14,926 bases of DNA from Fidelibacterota bacterium (GTDB taxonomy: Bacteria; Fidelibacterota; UBA8477; JABMPR01), in the NCBI GenBank assembly GCA_030595455.1, contig JAUVDF010000005.1, positions 1 through 14,926 of the forward strand. The letters run 5' to 3'. The notes under the pieces were generated by a model. It was not told the origin of the DNA, did not search any database, and worked only from the letters and a program-made list of their open reading frames with translations. The position numbers and the translations under genes are program-made. Within the stretch, counting starts at the first letter, position 1. Each line of letters opens with the position of its first letter. Shown here piece by piece: positions 1-7,502 of this stretch.

Positions 1-511
1 AGTGGGAACTGGTCGTATCGAGCGTGGTGTGGTTAAAGTTGGTGAAGAGATTGAGATTGTTGGTATTGTTGAAGAGAGTAAGAAGACCACAGTAACTGGT
101 GTAGAGATGTTCCGTAAGCTACTTGATAGCGGAATGGCCGGAGACAATGTTGGACTCCTGCTTCGCGGTATTGACAAAGAGTGGTTACGTCGTGGAATGG
201 TTTGCGCCAAGCCTGGTACTGTGACTCCTCACACAAAGTTTAAAGCTAAAGTCTATATCCTGAAGAAGGAAGAGGGTGGACGTCACACTCCATTCTTCGA
301 AGGCTATCGTCCTCAGTTCTATTTTCGTACAACAGATGTAACCGGTGTAGCCAGTCTTCCCGAGGGAACAGAGATGGTCATGCCTGGTGATAACGTAAAC
401 TTAACGATCGAGTTGATCCAGCCTATTGCTATGGACCCTGAATTGCGTTTCGCGATTCGTGAAGGTGGCCATACTGTTGGTGCTGGTGTCGTAACCGAAA
501 TCATTAAGTAA
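1..511 (+). CDS. tuf: Elongation factor Tu, C-terminal part (5' end outside window)
   Basis: EF-Tu is the cytoplasmic GTPase that delivers aminoacyl-tRNA to the ribosomal A site. The reading frame is open from base 2 and ends in TAA at 509-511, leaving 169 residues of an expected roughly 395. The segment begins inside domain II (VGTGRIERG, near E. coli residue 226), so the GTP-binding domain is lost off the window edge. Domain III is complete and carries the conserved runs [30 protein letters not shown] and the terminal GAGVV. The piece differs from familiar sequences at KEWLRRGMV (residues 59-67), where most EF-Tu proteins have an acidic-rich KEEIERG-type stretch. It is followed 18 bases later by rpmG, with which it is probably cotranscribed. 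A second tuf begins at 14786. Identity is certain; the true start cannot be seen. Confidence 0.97.
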   Translation, partial: VGTGRIERGVVKVGEEIEIVGIVEESKKTTVTGVEMFRKLLDSGMAGDNVGLLLRGIDKEWLRRGMVCAKPGTVTPHTKFKAKVYILKKEEGGRHTPFFEGYRPQFYFRTTDVTGVASLPEGTEMVMPGDNVNLTIELIQPIAMDPELRFAIREGGHTVGAGVVTEIIK

Positions 512-529
512 AGGTTCGGCGGTTGATTT

Positions 530-679
530 ATGCGTGAGATAATTACACTTGAGTGCACTGAATGCAAACATCGCAATTATTCGACAAAGAAAAATAAGCG
601 GCTGCATCCAGCTCGCGTAGAGTTCAAGAAGTATTGTCCTAATTGCAATAAACATATTGTGCACAAGGAAACGAAATAA
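530..679 (+). CDS. rpmG: 50S ribosomal protein L33 (zinc-ribbon type)
   Basis: This 49-codon gene (ATG at 530, TAA at 677-679) encodes L33, a small large-subunit protein near the E site. It begins [19 protein letters not shown] and ends [10 protein letters not shown], matching L33 in length and pattern. Four cysteines in two CxxC pairs (C9, C12, C36, C39) make the zinc-binding, C+ form of the family; many bacteria also have or use a cysteine-free form. The N-terminus and the [15 protein letters not shown] stretch are typical. The Shine-Dalgarno signal is weak: only a G-rich stretch near 518-522 precedes the ATG. It lies between tuf and tRNA-Trp, a placement known from several phyla, and is probably cotranscribed with both. 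Confidence 0.96.
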   Translation: MREIITLECTECKHRNYSTKKNKRLHPARVEFKKYCPNCNKHIVHKETK

Positions 680-695
680 GAAATGAGTATTAGAC

Positions 696-768
<73 letters not shown>

Positions 769-797
769 CTCAGATTCTTTAATCGTTATATAAAAAT

Positions 798-986
798 ATG
801 AATAAACTAAAAACATTTTTGGACGGAGTTCAGCAGGAATTCAAAAAGATTTCCTGGCCAACCTACGAAGAGCTGAAAGGCTCAACCTGGGTGGTACTCG
901 GAATGTCGGCATTTATTGCTGTTATTCTGTTTACCCTTGATAAGGTAATGTCCGTCCTTGTTCTAAATGTGATCATGGGGCGCTAA
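798..986 (+). CDS. secE: Preprotein translocase subunit SecE
   Basis: SecE is the small membrane subunit that clamps and stabilises SecY in the SecYEG protein-export channel. The 62-residue product is the short single-span form usual outside Enterobacteria. It has an amphipathic cytoplasmic helix with the conserved core EFKKISWPTYEEL (residues 14-26), then a transmembrane segment at about residues 30-47 and a hydrophobic C-terminus ending MGR. The ATG at 798 has no recognisable Shine-Dalgarno sequence; the preceding bases are AT-rich (TTATATAAAAAT). The tRNA-Trp gene ends 29 bases upstream, so tRNA processing would leave secE near a new 5' end. nusG starts one base after the secE stop codon, which implies translational coupling of the pair. 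Confidence 0.97.
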   Translation: MNKLKTFLDGVQQEFKKISWPTYEELKGSTWVVLGMSAFIAVILFTLDKVMSVLVLNVIMGR

Positions 987-987
987 T

Positions 988-1521
988 ATGGCCATGAAAT
1001 GGTATAGTCTTCGTAGCTTTTCCGGTAAGGAAAAACGTACAAGTGAAGCAATTCTTCAAGAAGCTGAACTAGCTGGCTTGGGTGAGTTGATTCCTGAAGT
1101 GCTGGTGCCATCAGAAAATGTCGTAGAAATGCGTGCTGGAAAAAAATACATACGTAATAAGGTGTTTTTTCCAGGTTACATCATGATTCAGATGGAAATT
1201 ACAACAGAAACTCGCTATCTCGTGGAAAATGTTCCCGGGGTTATGTCCTTCGTAGGACCTAAAGGTGAGCCAGTAGCCCTGAAAGATGTCGAAGTTCGTC
1301 GGATCCTCGGTGAGGTTGAAGAACGAGACGGTCAAGAAGTTATGGGCACCATATTTAAAGCTGGTGATCCGATTAAGGTCATGGACGGTCCTTTTGTGGA
1401 CTTTACGGGTTTTGTTAAGGAAGTTGATGAAGCGAAGCAGAAAGTCAAGGTTGAGGTTTCCATTTTTGGAAGATCGACACCTGTTGAATTAGACTTCCTG
1501 CAGATAGAATTAGAGAAGTAA
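988..1521 (+). CDS. nusG: Transcription termination/antitermination factor NusG
   Basis: NusG binds the clamp of RNA polymerase, affects pausing and processivity, and in some bacteria links polymerase to Rho or the ribosome. The 177-residue protein starts KWYSLRSFSGKE, the typical beginning of the NGN domain (to about residue 110), with conserved GYIMIQM and VPGVMSFVG segments. A C-terminal KOW domain (about 124-177) includes DPIKVMDGPF and ends DFLQIELEK. Length is usual for the family and no extra domain is present. ATG 988 gives MAMKWY and is preferred because many family members begin MA-x-KWY; ATG 994 is also possible. The gene follows the secE stop by one base, the standard secE-nusG pair, and rplK starts 14 bases after its TAA. 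Confidence 0.98.
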   Translation: MAMKWYSLRSFSGKEKRTSEAILQEAELAGLGELIPEVLVPSENVVEMRAGKKYIRNKVFFPGYIMIQMEITTETRYLVENVPGVMSFVGPKGEPVALKDVEVRRILGEVEERDGQEVMGTIFKAGDPIKVMDGPFVDFTGFVKEVDEAKQKVKVEVSIFGRSTPVELDFLQIELEK

Positions 1522-1535
1522 GAAGGTAGAAGCGA

Positions 1536-1961
1536 ATGGCCAAGAAGGTAATTAATAAGATCAAGTTACACATCCCCGCTGGTCAGGCCAATCCCTCACC
1601 GCCGGTAGGTCCGGCATTGGGGCAGGCGGGTGTCAATATCATGGAGTTTTGTAAGGCATTTAACGCCAAGACTGAAAAAGACCGTGGGTTAATTATTCCT
1701 GCAGTGATTTCTGTCTATGCTGACCGGTCCTTTACATTTATCACAAAAACTCCTCCAGCTGCTGTTCTTTTAAGAAAAGCTGCCGGGATTGATAAAGGTT
1801 CAGGAACTCCTAACTCAGAAAAGGTTGGTAAAGTCACTAAGCAGCAGCTTCGTGAAATTGCTGAGATGAAGAAGCCGGATCTGAATTCTCATGATGAAGA
1901 GATGGCTATGCGTATTATCGCTGGTACTGCTCGCAGCATGGGCCTTACGGTAGTAGACTAG
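1536..1961 (+). CDS. rplK: 50S ribosomal protein L11
   Basis: L11 sits at the base of the stalk on 23S rRNA, in the GTPase-associated centre where EF-G and EF-Tu act. The 141-residue length is exactly typical. The N-terminal domain contains the proline-rich [19 protein letters not shown] stretch (about residues 21-39), contacted by thiopeptide antibiotics in studied species. The C-terminal rRNA-binding domain carries KTPPAA, GSGTPN and a final [11 protein letters not shown] Shine-Dalgarno sequence (GAAGGT, 1522-1527) precedes the ATG. Only 14 bases separate it from nusG, so the upstream L1-binding leader known from E. coli is not visible. The stop TAG overlaps the GGAG ribosome-binding site of rplA. 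Confidence 0.99.
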   Translation: MAKKVINKIKLHIPAGQANPSPPVGPALGQAGVNIMEFCKAFNAKTEKDRGLIIPAVISVYADRSFTFITKTPPAAVLLRKAAGIDKGSGTPNSEKVGKVTKQQLREIAEMKKPDLNSHDEEMAMRIIAGTARSMGLTVVD

Positions 1962-1971
1962 GAGATTTGAG

Positions 1972-2664
1972 ATGAGCATATCAAAAAAACAAAAAGTGCA
2001 TCTCGAGAAGGTCGATCGGGCTAAAGAGTACGATCTAAACGCCTGTGTTGAGCTGCTTAAAGAATGTGCGACAGCAAAGTTTGATGAGACCATTGAAGTT
2101 TCAGTTAATTTGGGTGTAAATCCAAAATATGCTGACCAGATGGTTCGTGGAACGGTGACGCTTCCTCATGGAACTGGTAAGAAGATTAAAGTACTTGTTT
2201 TAGCAAAAGGCCCTAAGGCTGATGAAGCTACTGCAGCAGGTGCTGATTATGTCGGTTTTGAGGAATATATCCAGAAATTGAAAGATGGTTGGATTGACGT
2301 GGATGTGATCATTACCACCCCCGATAACATGGGTGAAGTTGGTAAAATGGGTCGTATTCTAGGTCCTCGTGGGCTAATGCCTAATCCAAAAACTGGTACA
2401 GTTACTATGGATGTGTCCAAAGCTGTAGATGAATCAAAGGCTGGAAAGATTGAATTAAGAACTGATAAGTATGGTATTGTGCACTCCATAGTTGGAAAAG
2501 CATCATTTGATGCTTCTGCAATTCATGAGAACATTACAGTTCTGGTTAATCGTCTAATTGCAATGAAACCTTCCGGTGCCAAGGGGATTTACTTCCAGAA
2601 AATGGTCGTAAGCTCAACTATGGGACCTGGAATCAGAATTGACAAAGCTACGCTTGGCGTATAA
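1972..2664 (+). CDS. rplA: 50S ribosomal protein L1
   Basis: L1 forms the mobile L1 stalk that helps move deacylated tRNA out of the E site; in several bacteria it also represses its own mRNA. The product is 230 residues, normal for the family. Conserved segments are FDETIEVSVNLGVNPKYADQ, RGTVTLPHGTGK and the signature GRILGPRGLMPNPKTGTV (from about residue 127), followed by a C-terminal domain ending STMGPGIRIDKATL. The Shine-Dalgarno GGAG (1961-1964) overlaps the rplK stop. The last codons contain TTGACA (2639-2644), and the stop codon is part of TATAAG (2660-2665), a possible promoter facing rplJ. Confidence 0.99.
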   Translation: MSISKKQKVHLEKVDRAKEYDLNACVELLKECATAKFDETIEVSVNLGVNPKYADQMVRGTVTLPHGTGKKIKVLVLAKGPKADEATAAGADYVGFEEYIQKLKDGWIDVDVIITTPDNMGEVGKMGRILGPRGLMPNPKTGTVTMDVSKAVDESKAGKIELRTDKYGIVHSIVGKASFDASAIHENITVLVNRLIAMKPSGAKGIYFQKMVVSSTMGPGIRIDKATLGV

Positions 2665-2665
2665 G
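2639..2665 (+). promoter_or_regulatory. Possible sigma70-type promoter for rplJ-rplL (weak candidate)
   Basis: A perfect -35 hexamer TTGACA (2639-2644) is followed 15 bases later by TATAAG (2660-2665), five of six matches to the -10 consensus. The spacer is two bases short of the optimum, and both boxes overlap the end of rplA. Transcription would start near 2672, at the edge of the rplJ Shine-Dalgarno sequence AAGGAG (2673-2678). E. coli has a separate promoter before rplJ, so the position is plausible, but TTGACA here simply encodes the I-D-K of L1 and may be chance. Confidence 0.3.
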
Positions 2666-2686
2666 CGTTCTTAAGGAGTCAGCAAT

Positions 2687-3214
2687 ATGCCAAATCAAAA
2701 TAATATTAACTCTCTGGACTCGATCCGGGAGAAAGTTTCAAACGCCAGCGCTATTTATTTCACTGACTATGTAGGACTTACAGTCGAAGAAACAAATGCT
2801 CTGCGCTCTCTCTTTCATGAAGCTAATGTTGAATTTCGTGTTCTCAAAAACACATTGGTCAGCATTGCCGTCAAGGAGAATGGGTATGAAGGCCTTGAAG
2901 AAGTACTAAAGGGACCGACTGCTCTGGCATTTGGAAACGAGGATCCGACAGCGCCAGCTCGAGTGATCAAAGAATTCCTTAAAAAGGAAGGTAAGGCTAA
3001 AGAAAAACCAGCGGTAAAAGGATTGGTTTTTGAAGGCCAGGTATTGGACGCCTCTTTCTATACGAAGTTGGCTAATCTACCATCAAAAGAAGAGTTACTT
3101 GCCAAACTGCTAGGCGGGCTGATGTCTCCCATGCAGAATACCCTGAGTGTGCTTCAGGCTCCCATGCGGAATTTGGTAGGTGTGTTGATGTCATTAAAAG
3201 AAACAAAGAATTAA
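2687..3214 (+). CDS. rplJ: 50S ribosomal protein L10
   Basis: L10 anchors the L7/L12 dimers to 23S rRNA beside L11, forming the stalk base. The 175-residue product has the usual N-terminal globular domain, with the recognisable segments [17 protein letters not shown] and EFRVLKNTL. The [18 protein letters not shown] region follows, then a long C-terminal helix ([22 protein letters not shown]) that would hold the L7/L12 N-terminal dimers. A strong Shine-Dalgarno AAGGAG (2673-2678) lies 8 bases before the ATG. The 22-base gap after rplA is too small for the long structured L10-leader known from E. coli and other bacteria. rplL follows after 19 bases. Confidence 0.98.
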   Translation: MPNQNNINSLDSIREKVSNASAIYFTDYVGLTVEETNALRSLFHEANVEFRVLKNTLVSIAVKENGYEGLEEVLKGPTALAFGNEDPTAPARVIKEFLKKEGKAKEKPAVKGLVFEGQVLDASFYTKLANLPSKEELLAKLLGGLMSPMQNTLSVLQAPMRNLVGVLMSLKETKN

Positions 3215-3233
3215 ATCTGGAGGTAATCTACTC

Positions 3234-3608
3234 ATGGGTATTAAACGTGAAGATGTAATGAGCTATCTTGAAACCGCTAACATGCTTGAAATTTCTGAGC
3301 TAATTTCTGCTATCGAAGACAAATTTGGTGTCTCCGCTGCTGCTCCTGTTGCTGTTGCTGCAGGTCCTGCTGCTGCTGCCGAAGCTGTTGAAGAGCAGAC
3401 TGAGTTTGATGTTATTCTTGAAGCTCCTGGCGACAAGAAAATCAATGTTATCAAGGTTGTTCGTCAAGTTACAGCTCTTGGTCTTAAAGAGGCTAAAGAG
3501 TTGGTTGATAGTGCTCCCAGCAAAATCAAGGAAGCTGTTTCCAAAGATGAAGCTGAGGCTCTTAAAAAGCAGTTGGAAGAAGCTGGAGCTAAAGTCTCAC
3601 TCAAGTAG
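3234..3608 (+). CDS. rplL: 50S ribosomal protein L7/L12
   Basis: L7/L12 is the multicopy stalk protein that recruits translational GTPases and stimulates their activity. The 124 residues divide into an N-terminal dimerisation domain (1-33), an alanine-rich flexible hinge (about 35-55) and a C-terminal factor-binding domain (56-124). The last contains [23 protein letters not shown] and the [10 protein letters not shown] helix. A strong Shine-Dalgarno GGAGGT (3219-3224) precedes the ATG by 9 bases, fitting the high output needed for four or six copies per ribosome. A 102-base gap with a strong hairpin follows before rpoB, which would help keep L7/L12 expression above that of RNA polymerase. Confidence 0.99.
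   Translation: MGIKREDVMSYLETANMLEISELISAIEDKFGVSAAAPVAVAAGPAAAAEAVEEQTEFDVILEAPGDKKINVIKVVRQVTALGLKEAKELVDSAPSKIKEAVSKDEAEALKKQLEEAGAKVSLK
3336..3398 (+). repeat. Alanine-rich hinge coding repeat of rplL
   Basis: This short low-complexity stretch is dominated by GCT and GTT codons and encodes the alanine/proline/valine-rich hinge of L7/L12 (residues 35-55). It is a normal property of the gene, not a separate element, and produces a leucine-rich spurious frame in the same direction. Confidence 0.8.
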
Positions 3609-3643
3609 TTTGACTTCCAGTACTAACGCTTATTTAGTTTCGG

Positions 3644-3673
3644 GCTCGCGGAAGATTTCTTCCGCGAGCTTTT
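3644..3673 (+). terminator. Intrinsic terminator or attenuator between rplL and rpoB
   Basis: An 11-base-pair perfect inverted repeat (3644-3654 GCTCGCGGAAG, 3659-3669 CTTCCGCGAGC) with a 4-base loop is followed directly by TTTT (3670-3673), then GCGCCTTT. No promoter is evident between it and rpoB, so complete termination would silence rpoB; partial termination (attenuation) is the likely role. E. coli also has an attenuator and an RNase III site between rplL and rpoB that lower RNA polymerase output relative to L7/L12. The T-run is short, in keeping with partial readthrough. An mRNA-processing or 3'-end-stabilising stem is the alternative. Confidence 0.75.
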
Positions 3674-3678
3674 GCGCC

Positions 3679-3696
3679 TTTAGTTGATTGACTAAA
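3679..3696 (+). other. Small hairpin just upstream of the rpoB ribosome-binding site
   Basis: TTTAGT (3679-3684) and ACTAAA (3691-3696) form a 6-pair stem with a 6-base loop, ending 3 bases before the rpoB Shine-Dalgarno. The same ACTAAA could also pair with an upstream TTTAGT (3633-3638), which in turn could pair with ACTAA (3622-3626). Mutually exclusive pairings around the terminator stem are therefore possible. The stems are AT-rich and weak, and significance is unproven. Confidence 0.3.
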
Positions 3697-3699
3697 CGT

Positions 3700-3705
3700 G
3701 GAGGT
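3700..3705 (+). promoter_or_regulatory. Ribosome-binding site fixing the TTG start of rpoB
   Basis: GGAGGT at 3700-3705 is a near-perfect Shine-Dalgarno sequence 5 bases before TTG 3711. No ATG or GTG lies in frame nearby upstream, and the first downstream codons have no ATG, so this site decides the start. Confidence 0.85.
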
Positions 3706-3710
3706 GGCTT

Positions 3711-6700
3711 TTGGCCCTGCCCAGTAAAATAGAACGACTCTCCTTTTCCAAAATTGGTTCACAGGTAGAGCTTCCCAATCTGTTAAATTTACAGGTTGAC
3801 TCGTGGAAAGAATTTCTACAGGAAGCTGTTGCAACCCATGAACGCGATGTTAAGGGTTTGGAGGCGATATTTCAGGCTGTATTTCCCATTGAGGATAATC
3901 ATGGAAATTACAAGCTGGATTATGTATCCTACAGTATCGGTTTACCCCGCTATTCCATTGAGGAATGTTTAGAACGTGGTGTTACTTATTCTGTACCTTT
4001 GAAAGTTAAACTTATTCTGCATGCCACAGAGGAAGGTGCTGAATCGGGTGATTATTCGGTTCATGTTGAGCAAGACATCTTCTTCGGGAATATACCCTAT
4101 ATGACCAAAGGCGGAGCCTTTGTTATTAATGGTGCTGAACGTGTTATCGTTTCACAGTTAATGCGCTCACCTGGTGTATTCTTTGACATGAAGATTCATC
4201 CGAATGGTACCAAGCTTTATTCAGCCCGACTTATTCCTTTTAGAGGAAGCTGGCTGGATATTACCACGGATATACATGATGTAGTGTACGCGGTTATTGA
4301 CCGTCGTCGCAAATTTCCTATTTCACTCCTTTTACGAGCCATGAAATTCTCGACTAATGAGTCTATTCTTAGTGCTTTTGGAGTTATTCGTGAGTTACGT
4401 CTGGCTGACAATGTTGGCCTCAAGGCCTTTTATGACACACCCGTACCGGTAGATGTCGTTAATAAGGAAACCGGTGAAGTTCTTATGGAAGCCGGCGACA
4501 AGCTGACGAAAGAAAAAGTTCGTGAGCTCAAGAAGGAAGGTGTTGGAGGAGTGATGGTCGTCAGTGACCCTGAAGATATCGCTTATGATCTCCTGGCTAA
4601 TACTTTAGCCAAGGATCGTTCTTCTGATACAAACGAAGCCTTGAGAATCTTCTACACAGAAATGCGTGGAGGAGAACCACCGAACCTGGACTTAGCAGAA
4701 AAATTTCTGTTCCGTCTCTTCTTCGATCCTAAGAAATATGATTTAGGTGAAGTTGGTCGTTATCGCATGAACAAGAAGTTTGGCATTGATGTCTCTCTGG
4801 AAGAGCTCGTGCTGACACCGCAGGATATTATCATGTCGGTGAACTTTTTACTTGAGATGCGTAAAGGTGAACGTGGAACAGATGATATCGATCATCTCGG
4901 TAATCGTCGTGTGCGTACCGTAGGTGAGCAGATTGGTAATCAGTTCTCTGTAGCTTTAAGTCGTATGTCCCGTACCATTCGTGAACGTATGAATGTCCGT
5001 GATAACGAAAACCTTACGCCACAGGATCTGATTAACTCAAGAATTGTAACATCTGCAATTAGTTCCTTCTTTGGAACCAATCAGTTATCCCAGTTTATGG
5101 ATCAAACAAATCCATTGGCTGAGGTAACTCACAAACGTCGTCTGTCCTCATTAGGGCCAGGTGCTCTTACGAGAGAACGAGCCGGTTTTGAGGTTCGAGA
5201 TGTTCACTATACCCATTATGGAAGACTATGTCCGATTGAGACTCCTGAAGGTCCAAACATTGGTTTGATCTCTTCTCTGGCGTCTTATGGTGTCGTTAAT
5301 CGTCTGGGATTTATTGAAACTCCCTACCGTAAAGTTGTAAATAGTAATGGCAAGCCTAAGGTTTCCAAGACTATCGAATATCTTTCAGCAGATGATGAAG
5401 ACAGAACTTTCATTGCCCAGGCAAACTCGCCATTGGACAAAGAGGGCTTCATTAAGTCTGATGAGGTACAGGTAAGAATTCGTGGTGACTTCCCCATGAT
5501 TGACACTGGTAATGTGTCATATATGGATGTATCCCCACTCCAGATTGTCTCACCTGCCGCAGCATGTATCCCATTTCTGGAGCATGATGATGCTAACCGT
5601 GCCCTCATGGGATCCAATATGCAGCGCCAATCAGTACCACTACTGTGGCCTGAGGCTCCAATTGTTGGTACCGGTTTTGAGAAAATAGTAGCTAAAGATT
5701 CCCGCGCACTGCTCTTATCAGATGTTAAGGGTATTGTCAAAGCTGTAAGCGCTAAAGAAATCTTAATAAAAACCACCCGCCGGATTGATGAAGATATAAC
5801 CCTCATCGAAGAACCTGGTATGGTGACTTATAAATTGCGCAAGTTCCAGCGTAGTAATCAGGATTCCTGTATTAATCAGAAGGTCCTGGTTGAAGTTGGA
5901 CAGCGTGTCGCTCCTGGCGATGTTCTAGCTGATGGTATGAGTACTGACCGTGGTGAGTTGGCATTAGGCCGAAACATTACAGTTGCTTTCATGCCCTGGC
6001 GTGGATACAACTTTGAGGATGCTATCGTCCTTTCTGAACGTTTACTGAAAGATGATGTCTTTACCAGTATGCGTCTGAAGGAAGTGGAGCTTGAAGTTCG
6101 AGAAACCAAGCGTGGTGAGGAAGAGCTTACTCGTGACATTCCGAATGTCAGTGAAGAGGCTACTCGTAACTTGAGTAATGACGGAATCATTCGTGTCGGT
6201 GCTGAAGTCCATCCTGGTGATATTCTGATTGGTAAGGTTACCCCTAAGGGTGAGACTGATCCAACGCCTGAAGAAAAACTGCTTAAGGCTATCTTTGGTG
6301 AAAAAGCTGGTGATGTAAAAGATGCATCCAAGCGTGCTGATCCTGGTGTCAAGGGTGTGGTTATTCGCACTGAGCTTTATACCCGGAAAGGTCGTGAGTC
6401 TCGTGTTGATGAGAAACGTAAGCTTGATGCTCTCAAACAACGCGCCAGCCTTGATAAAACTGCCTTGACCAAAAAGCGCAATGAAAAAGTGAATGCTCTT
6501 ATCTTGGATCAGCAAAGCGCAAGCGTTATTGATCTAGGTGGTAAGGTCATCATGAAGTCTGGAACTCGTTTCACAAAAGAAGCGATTGCCACATTGAATT
6601 TTGAGCGTGTGAATCGTCGTGAGCCAGTTATGGCTGATGAAGTGATTGATACCAAATTGAATAAACTGCTGAATGAATACGAACGTCTGTATCGTGAGAT

Positions 6701-7487
6701 TGAGCAGAATTACGAGAACGATGTCTATAAGCAAAAAGTAGGAGATGATCTGCAGCCTGGAGTTATCCAGCTAGCTAAAGTTCAAATTGCTACCAAGCGT
6801 AAGATATCCATTGGTGATAAAATGGCTGGACGCCACGGTAATAAAGGTGTTGTAGCTGCGATCGTTGCAGAAGAAGACATGCCTTTCCTTGCTGATGGTC
6901 GACCCGTTGATATTGTTCTGAACCCACTGGGTGTACCTTCTCGTATGAATCTGGGACAGCTTTACGAAACGATGCTCGGTTGGGCCGGTCGTGAATTGGG
7001 AGTTATGTTTGCAACTCCTGTTTTTGACGGTGCCAAATTGAGTGATGTGGAAGCGTTGATGAAAAAAGCCAAGCTACCTGTTAGTGGTAAGGAAGAACTC
7101 ATCGATGGCCGTACCGGAGAATATATTGATAATCCCGTTGCAGTTGGTGAAATCTACATGATGAAACTGACTCACCAGGTTGATGATAAAATGCATGCTC
7201 GTTCAACTGGTCCCTACTCTCTTATTACGCAGCAACCATTGGGTGGTAAAGCCCAGTTTGGTGGACAGCGATTTGGTGAGATGGAAGTTTGGGCTCTGGA
7301 AGCATATGGAGCAGCTCACACGCTCCAGGAAATGCTGACGATCAAATCTGATGATGTTGAAGGCCGTTCGCGAGCCTACAACGCCCTGGTTAAAGGGGAT
7401 AACCTACCCGAATTCGGTATACCTGAATCCTTCAACGTATTGCTACGTGAAATGAAGGGCTTAGGGCTGGATGTTGAATTAAAGTAA
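3711..7487 (+). CDS. rpoB: DNA-directed RNA polymerase subunit beta
   Basis: Beta forms one pincer of core RNA polymerase and part of the active site. The 1258-residue product is of normal size. The rifampicin pocket (about 455-485) reads QLSQFMDQ-NPL-E-THKRR; D464, H474 and S479 correspond to E. coli D516, H526 and S531, so the sequence looks rifampicin-sensitive. MPWRGYNFEDAIVLSE carries E769 and D770. GDKMAGRHGNKG (1035-1046) holds the catalytic-centre lysines K1037 and K1045. Between about 885 and 985 lies a charged, coiled-coil-like insertion comparable to the beta SI2 insertion of Gram-negative bacteria. The C-terminus ends FNVLLREMKGLGLDVELK, the segment that meets beta'. Start is TTG, supported by GGAGGT. 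The stop TAA lies 15 bases before the rpoC start, in the same frame. Confidence 0.99.
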   Translation: MALPSKIERLSFSKIGSQVELPNLLNLQVDSWKEFLQEAVATHERDVKGLEAIFQAVFPIEDNHGNYKLDYVSYSIGLPRYSIEECLERGVTYSVPLKVKLILHATEEGAESGDYSVHVEQDIFFGNIPYMTKGGAFVINGAERVIVSQLMRSPGVFFDMKIHPNGTKLYSARLIPFRGSWLDITTDIHDVVYAVIDRRRKFPISLLLRAMKFSTNESILSAFGVIRELRLADNVGLKAFYDTPVPVDVVNKETGEVLMEAGDKLTKEKVRELKKEGVGGVMVVSDPEDIAYDLLANTLAKDRSSDTNEALRIFYTEMRGGEPPNLDLAEKFLFRLFFDPKKYDLGEVGRYRMNKKFGIDVSLEELVLTPQDIIMSVNFLLEMRKGERGTDDIDHLGNRRVRTVGEQIGNQFSVALSRMSRTIRERMNVRDNENLTPQDLINSRIVTSAISSFFGTNQLSQFMDQTNPLAEVTHKRRLSSLGPGALTRERAGFEVRDVHYTHYGRLCPIETPEGPNIGLISSLASYGVVNRLGFIETPYRKVVNSNGKPKVSKTIEYLSADDEDRTFIAQANSPLDKEGFIKSDEVQVRIRGDFPMIDTGNVSYMDVSPLQIVSPAAACIPFLEHDDANRALMGSNMQRQSVPLLWPEAPIVGTGFEKIVAKDSRALLLSDVKGIVKAVSAKEILIKTTRRIDEDITLIEEPGMVTYKLRKFQRSNQDSCINQKVLVEVGQRVAPGDVLADGMSTDRGELALGRNITVAFMPWRGYNFEDAIVLSERLLKDDVFTSMRLKEVELEVRETKRGEEELTRDIPNVSEEATRNLSNDGIIRVGAEVHPGDILIGKVTPKGETDPTPEEKLLKAIFGEKAGDVKDASKRADPGVKGVVIRTELYTRKGRESRVDEKRKLDALKQRASLDKTALTKKRNEKVNALILDQQSASVIDLGGKVIMKSGTRFTKEAIATLNFERVNRREPVMADEVIDTKLNKLLNEYERLYREIEQNYENDVYKQKVGDDLQPGVIQLAKVQIATKRKISIGDKMAGRHGNKGVVAAIVAEEDMPFLADGRPVDIVLNPLGVPSRMNLGQLYETMLGWAGRELGVMFATPVFDGAKLSDVEALMKKAKLPVSGKEELIDGRTGEYIDNPVAVGEIYMMKLTHQVDDKMHARSTGPYSLITQQPLGGKAQFGGQRFGEMEVWALEAYGAAHTLQEMLTIKSDDVEGRSRAYNALVKGDNLPEFGIPESFNVLLREMKGLGLDVELK

Positions 7488-7490
7488 AAA

Positions 7491-7495
7491 GGGAG
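7491..7495 (+). promoter_or_regulatory. Ribosome-binding site fixing the TTG start of rpoC
   Basis: GGGAG at 7491-7495 is 7 bases before TTG 7503. The only in-frame codons between the rpoB stop (7485-7487) and TTG 7503 are five sense codons without ATG, GTG or TTG, and no ATG follows closely, so TTG is the best start. Confidence 0.75.
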
Positions 7496-7502
7496 TACTC
7501 CT

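Noticed and set aside
787-794. TATATAAA before secE as a -10 box.
   Set aside because: No -35-like hexamer lies at the right distance; the expected place falls in the tRNA 3' end.
1484-1510. TTGAAT and TAGAAT near the end of nusG as a promoter for rplK.
   Set aside because: The -35 matches only four of six bases, the spacer is 15 bases, and the sequence is fully explained as nusG coding.
3325-3687. A 120-codon plus-strand frame overlapping rplL, very rich in leucine.
   Set aside because: It is the shifted reading of the GCT-rich rplL gene and hinge and runs through the terminator hairpin; it is not a gene.
5324-6515. Several long open frames on the minus strand within rpoB (157-164 codons).
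   Set aside because: They lie wholly inside strongly conserved rpoB, are rich in serine, threonine and arginine as expected of antisense frames, and show no recognisable domain.
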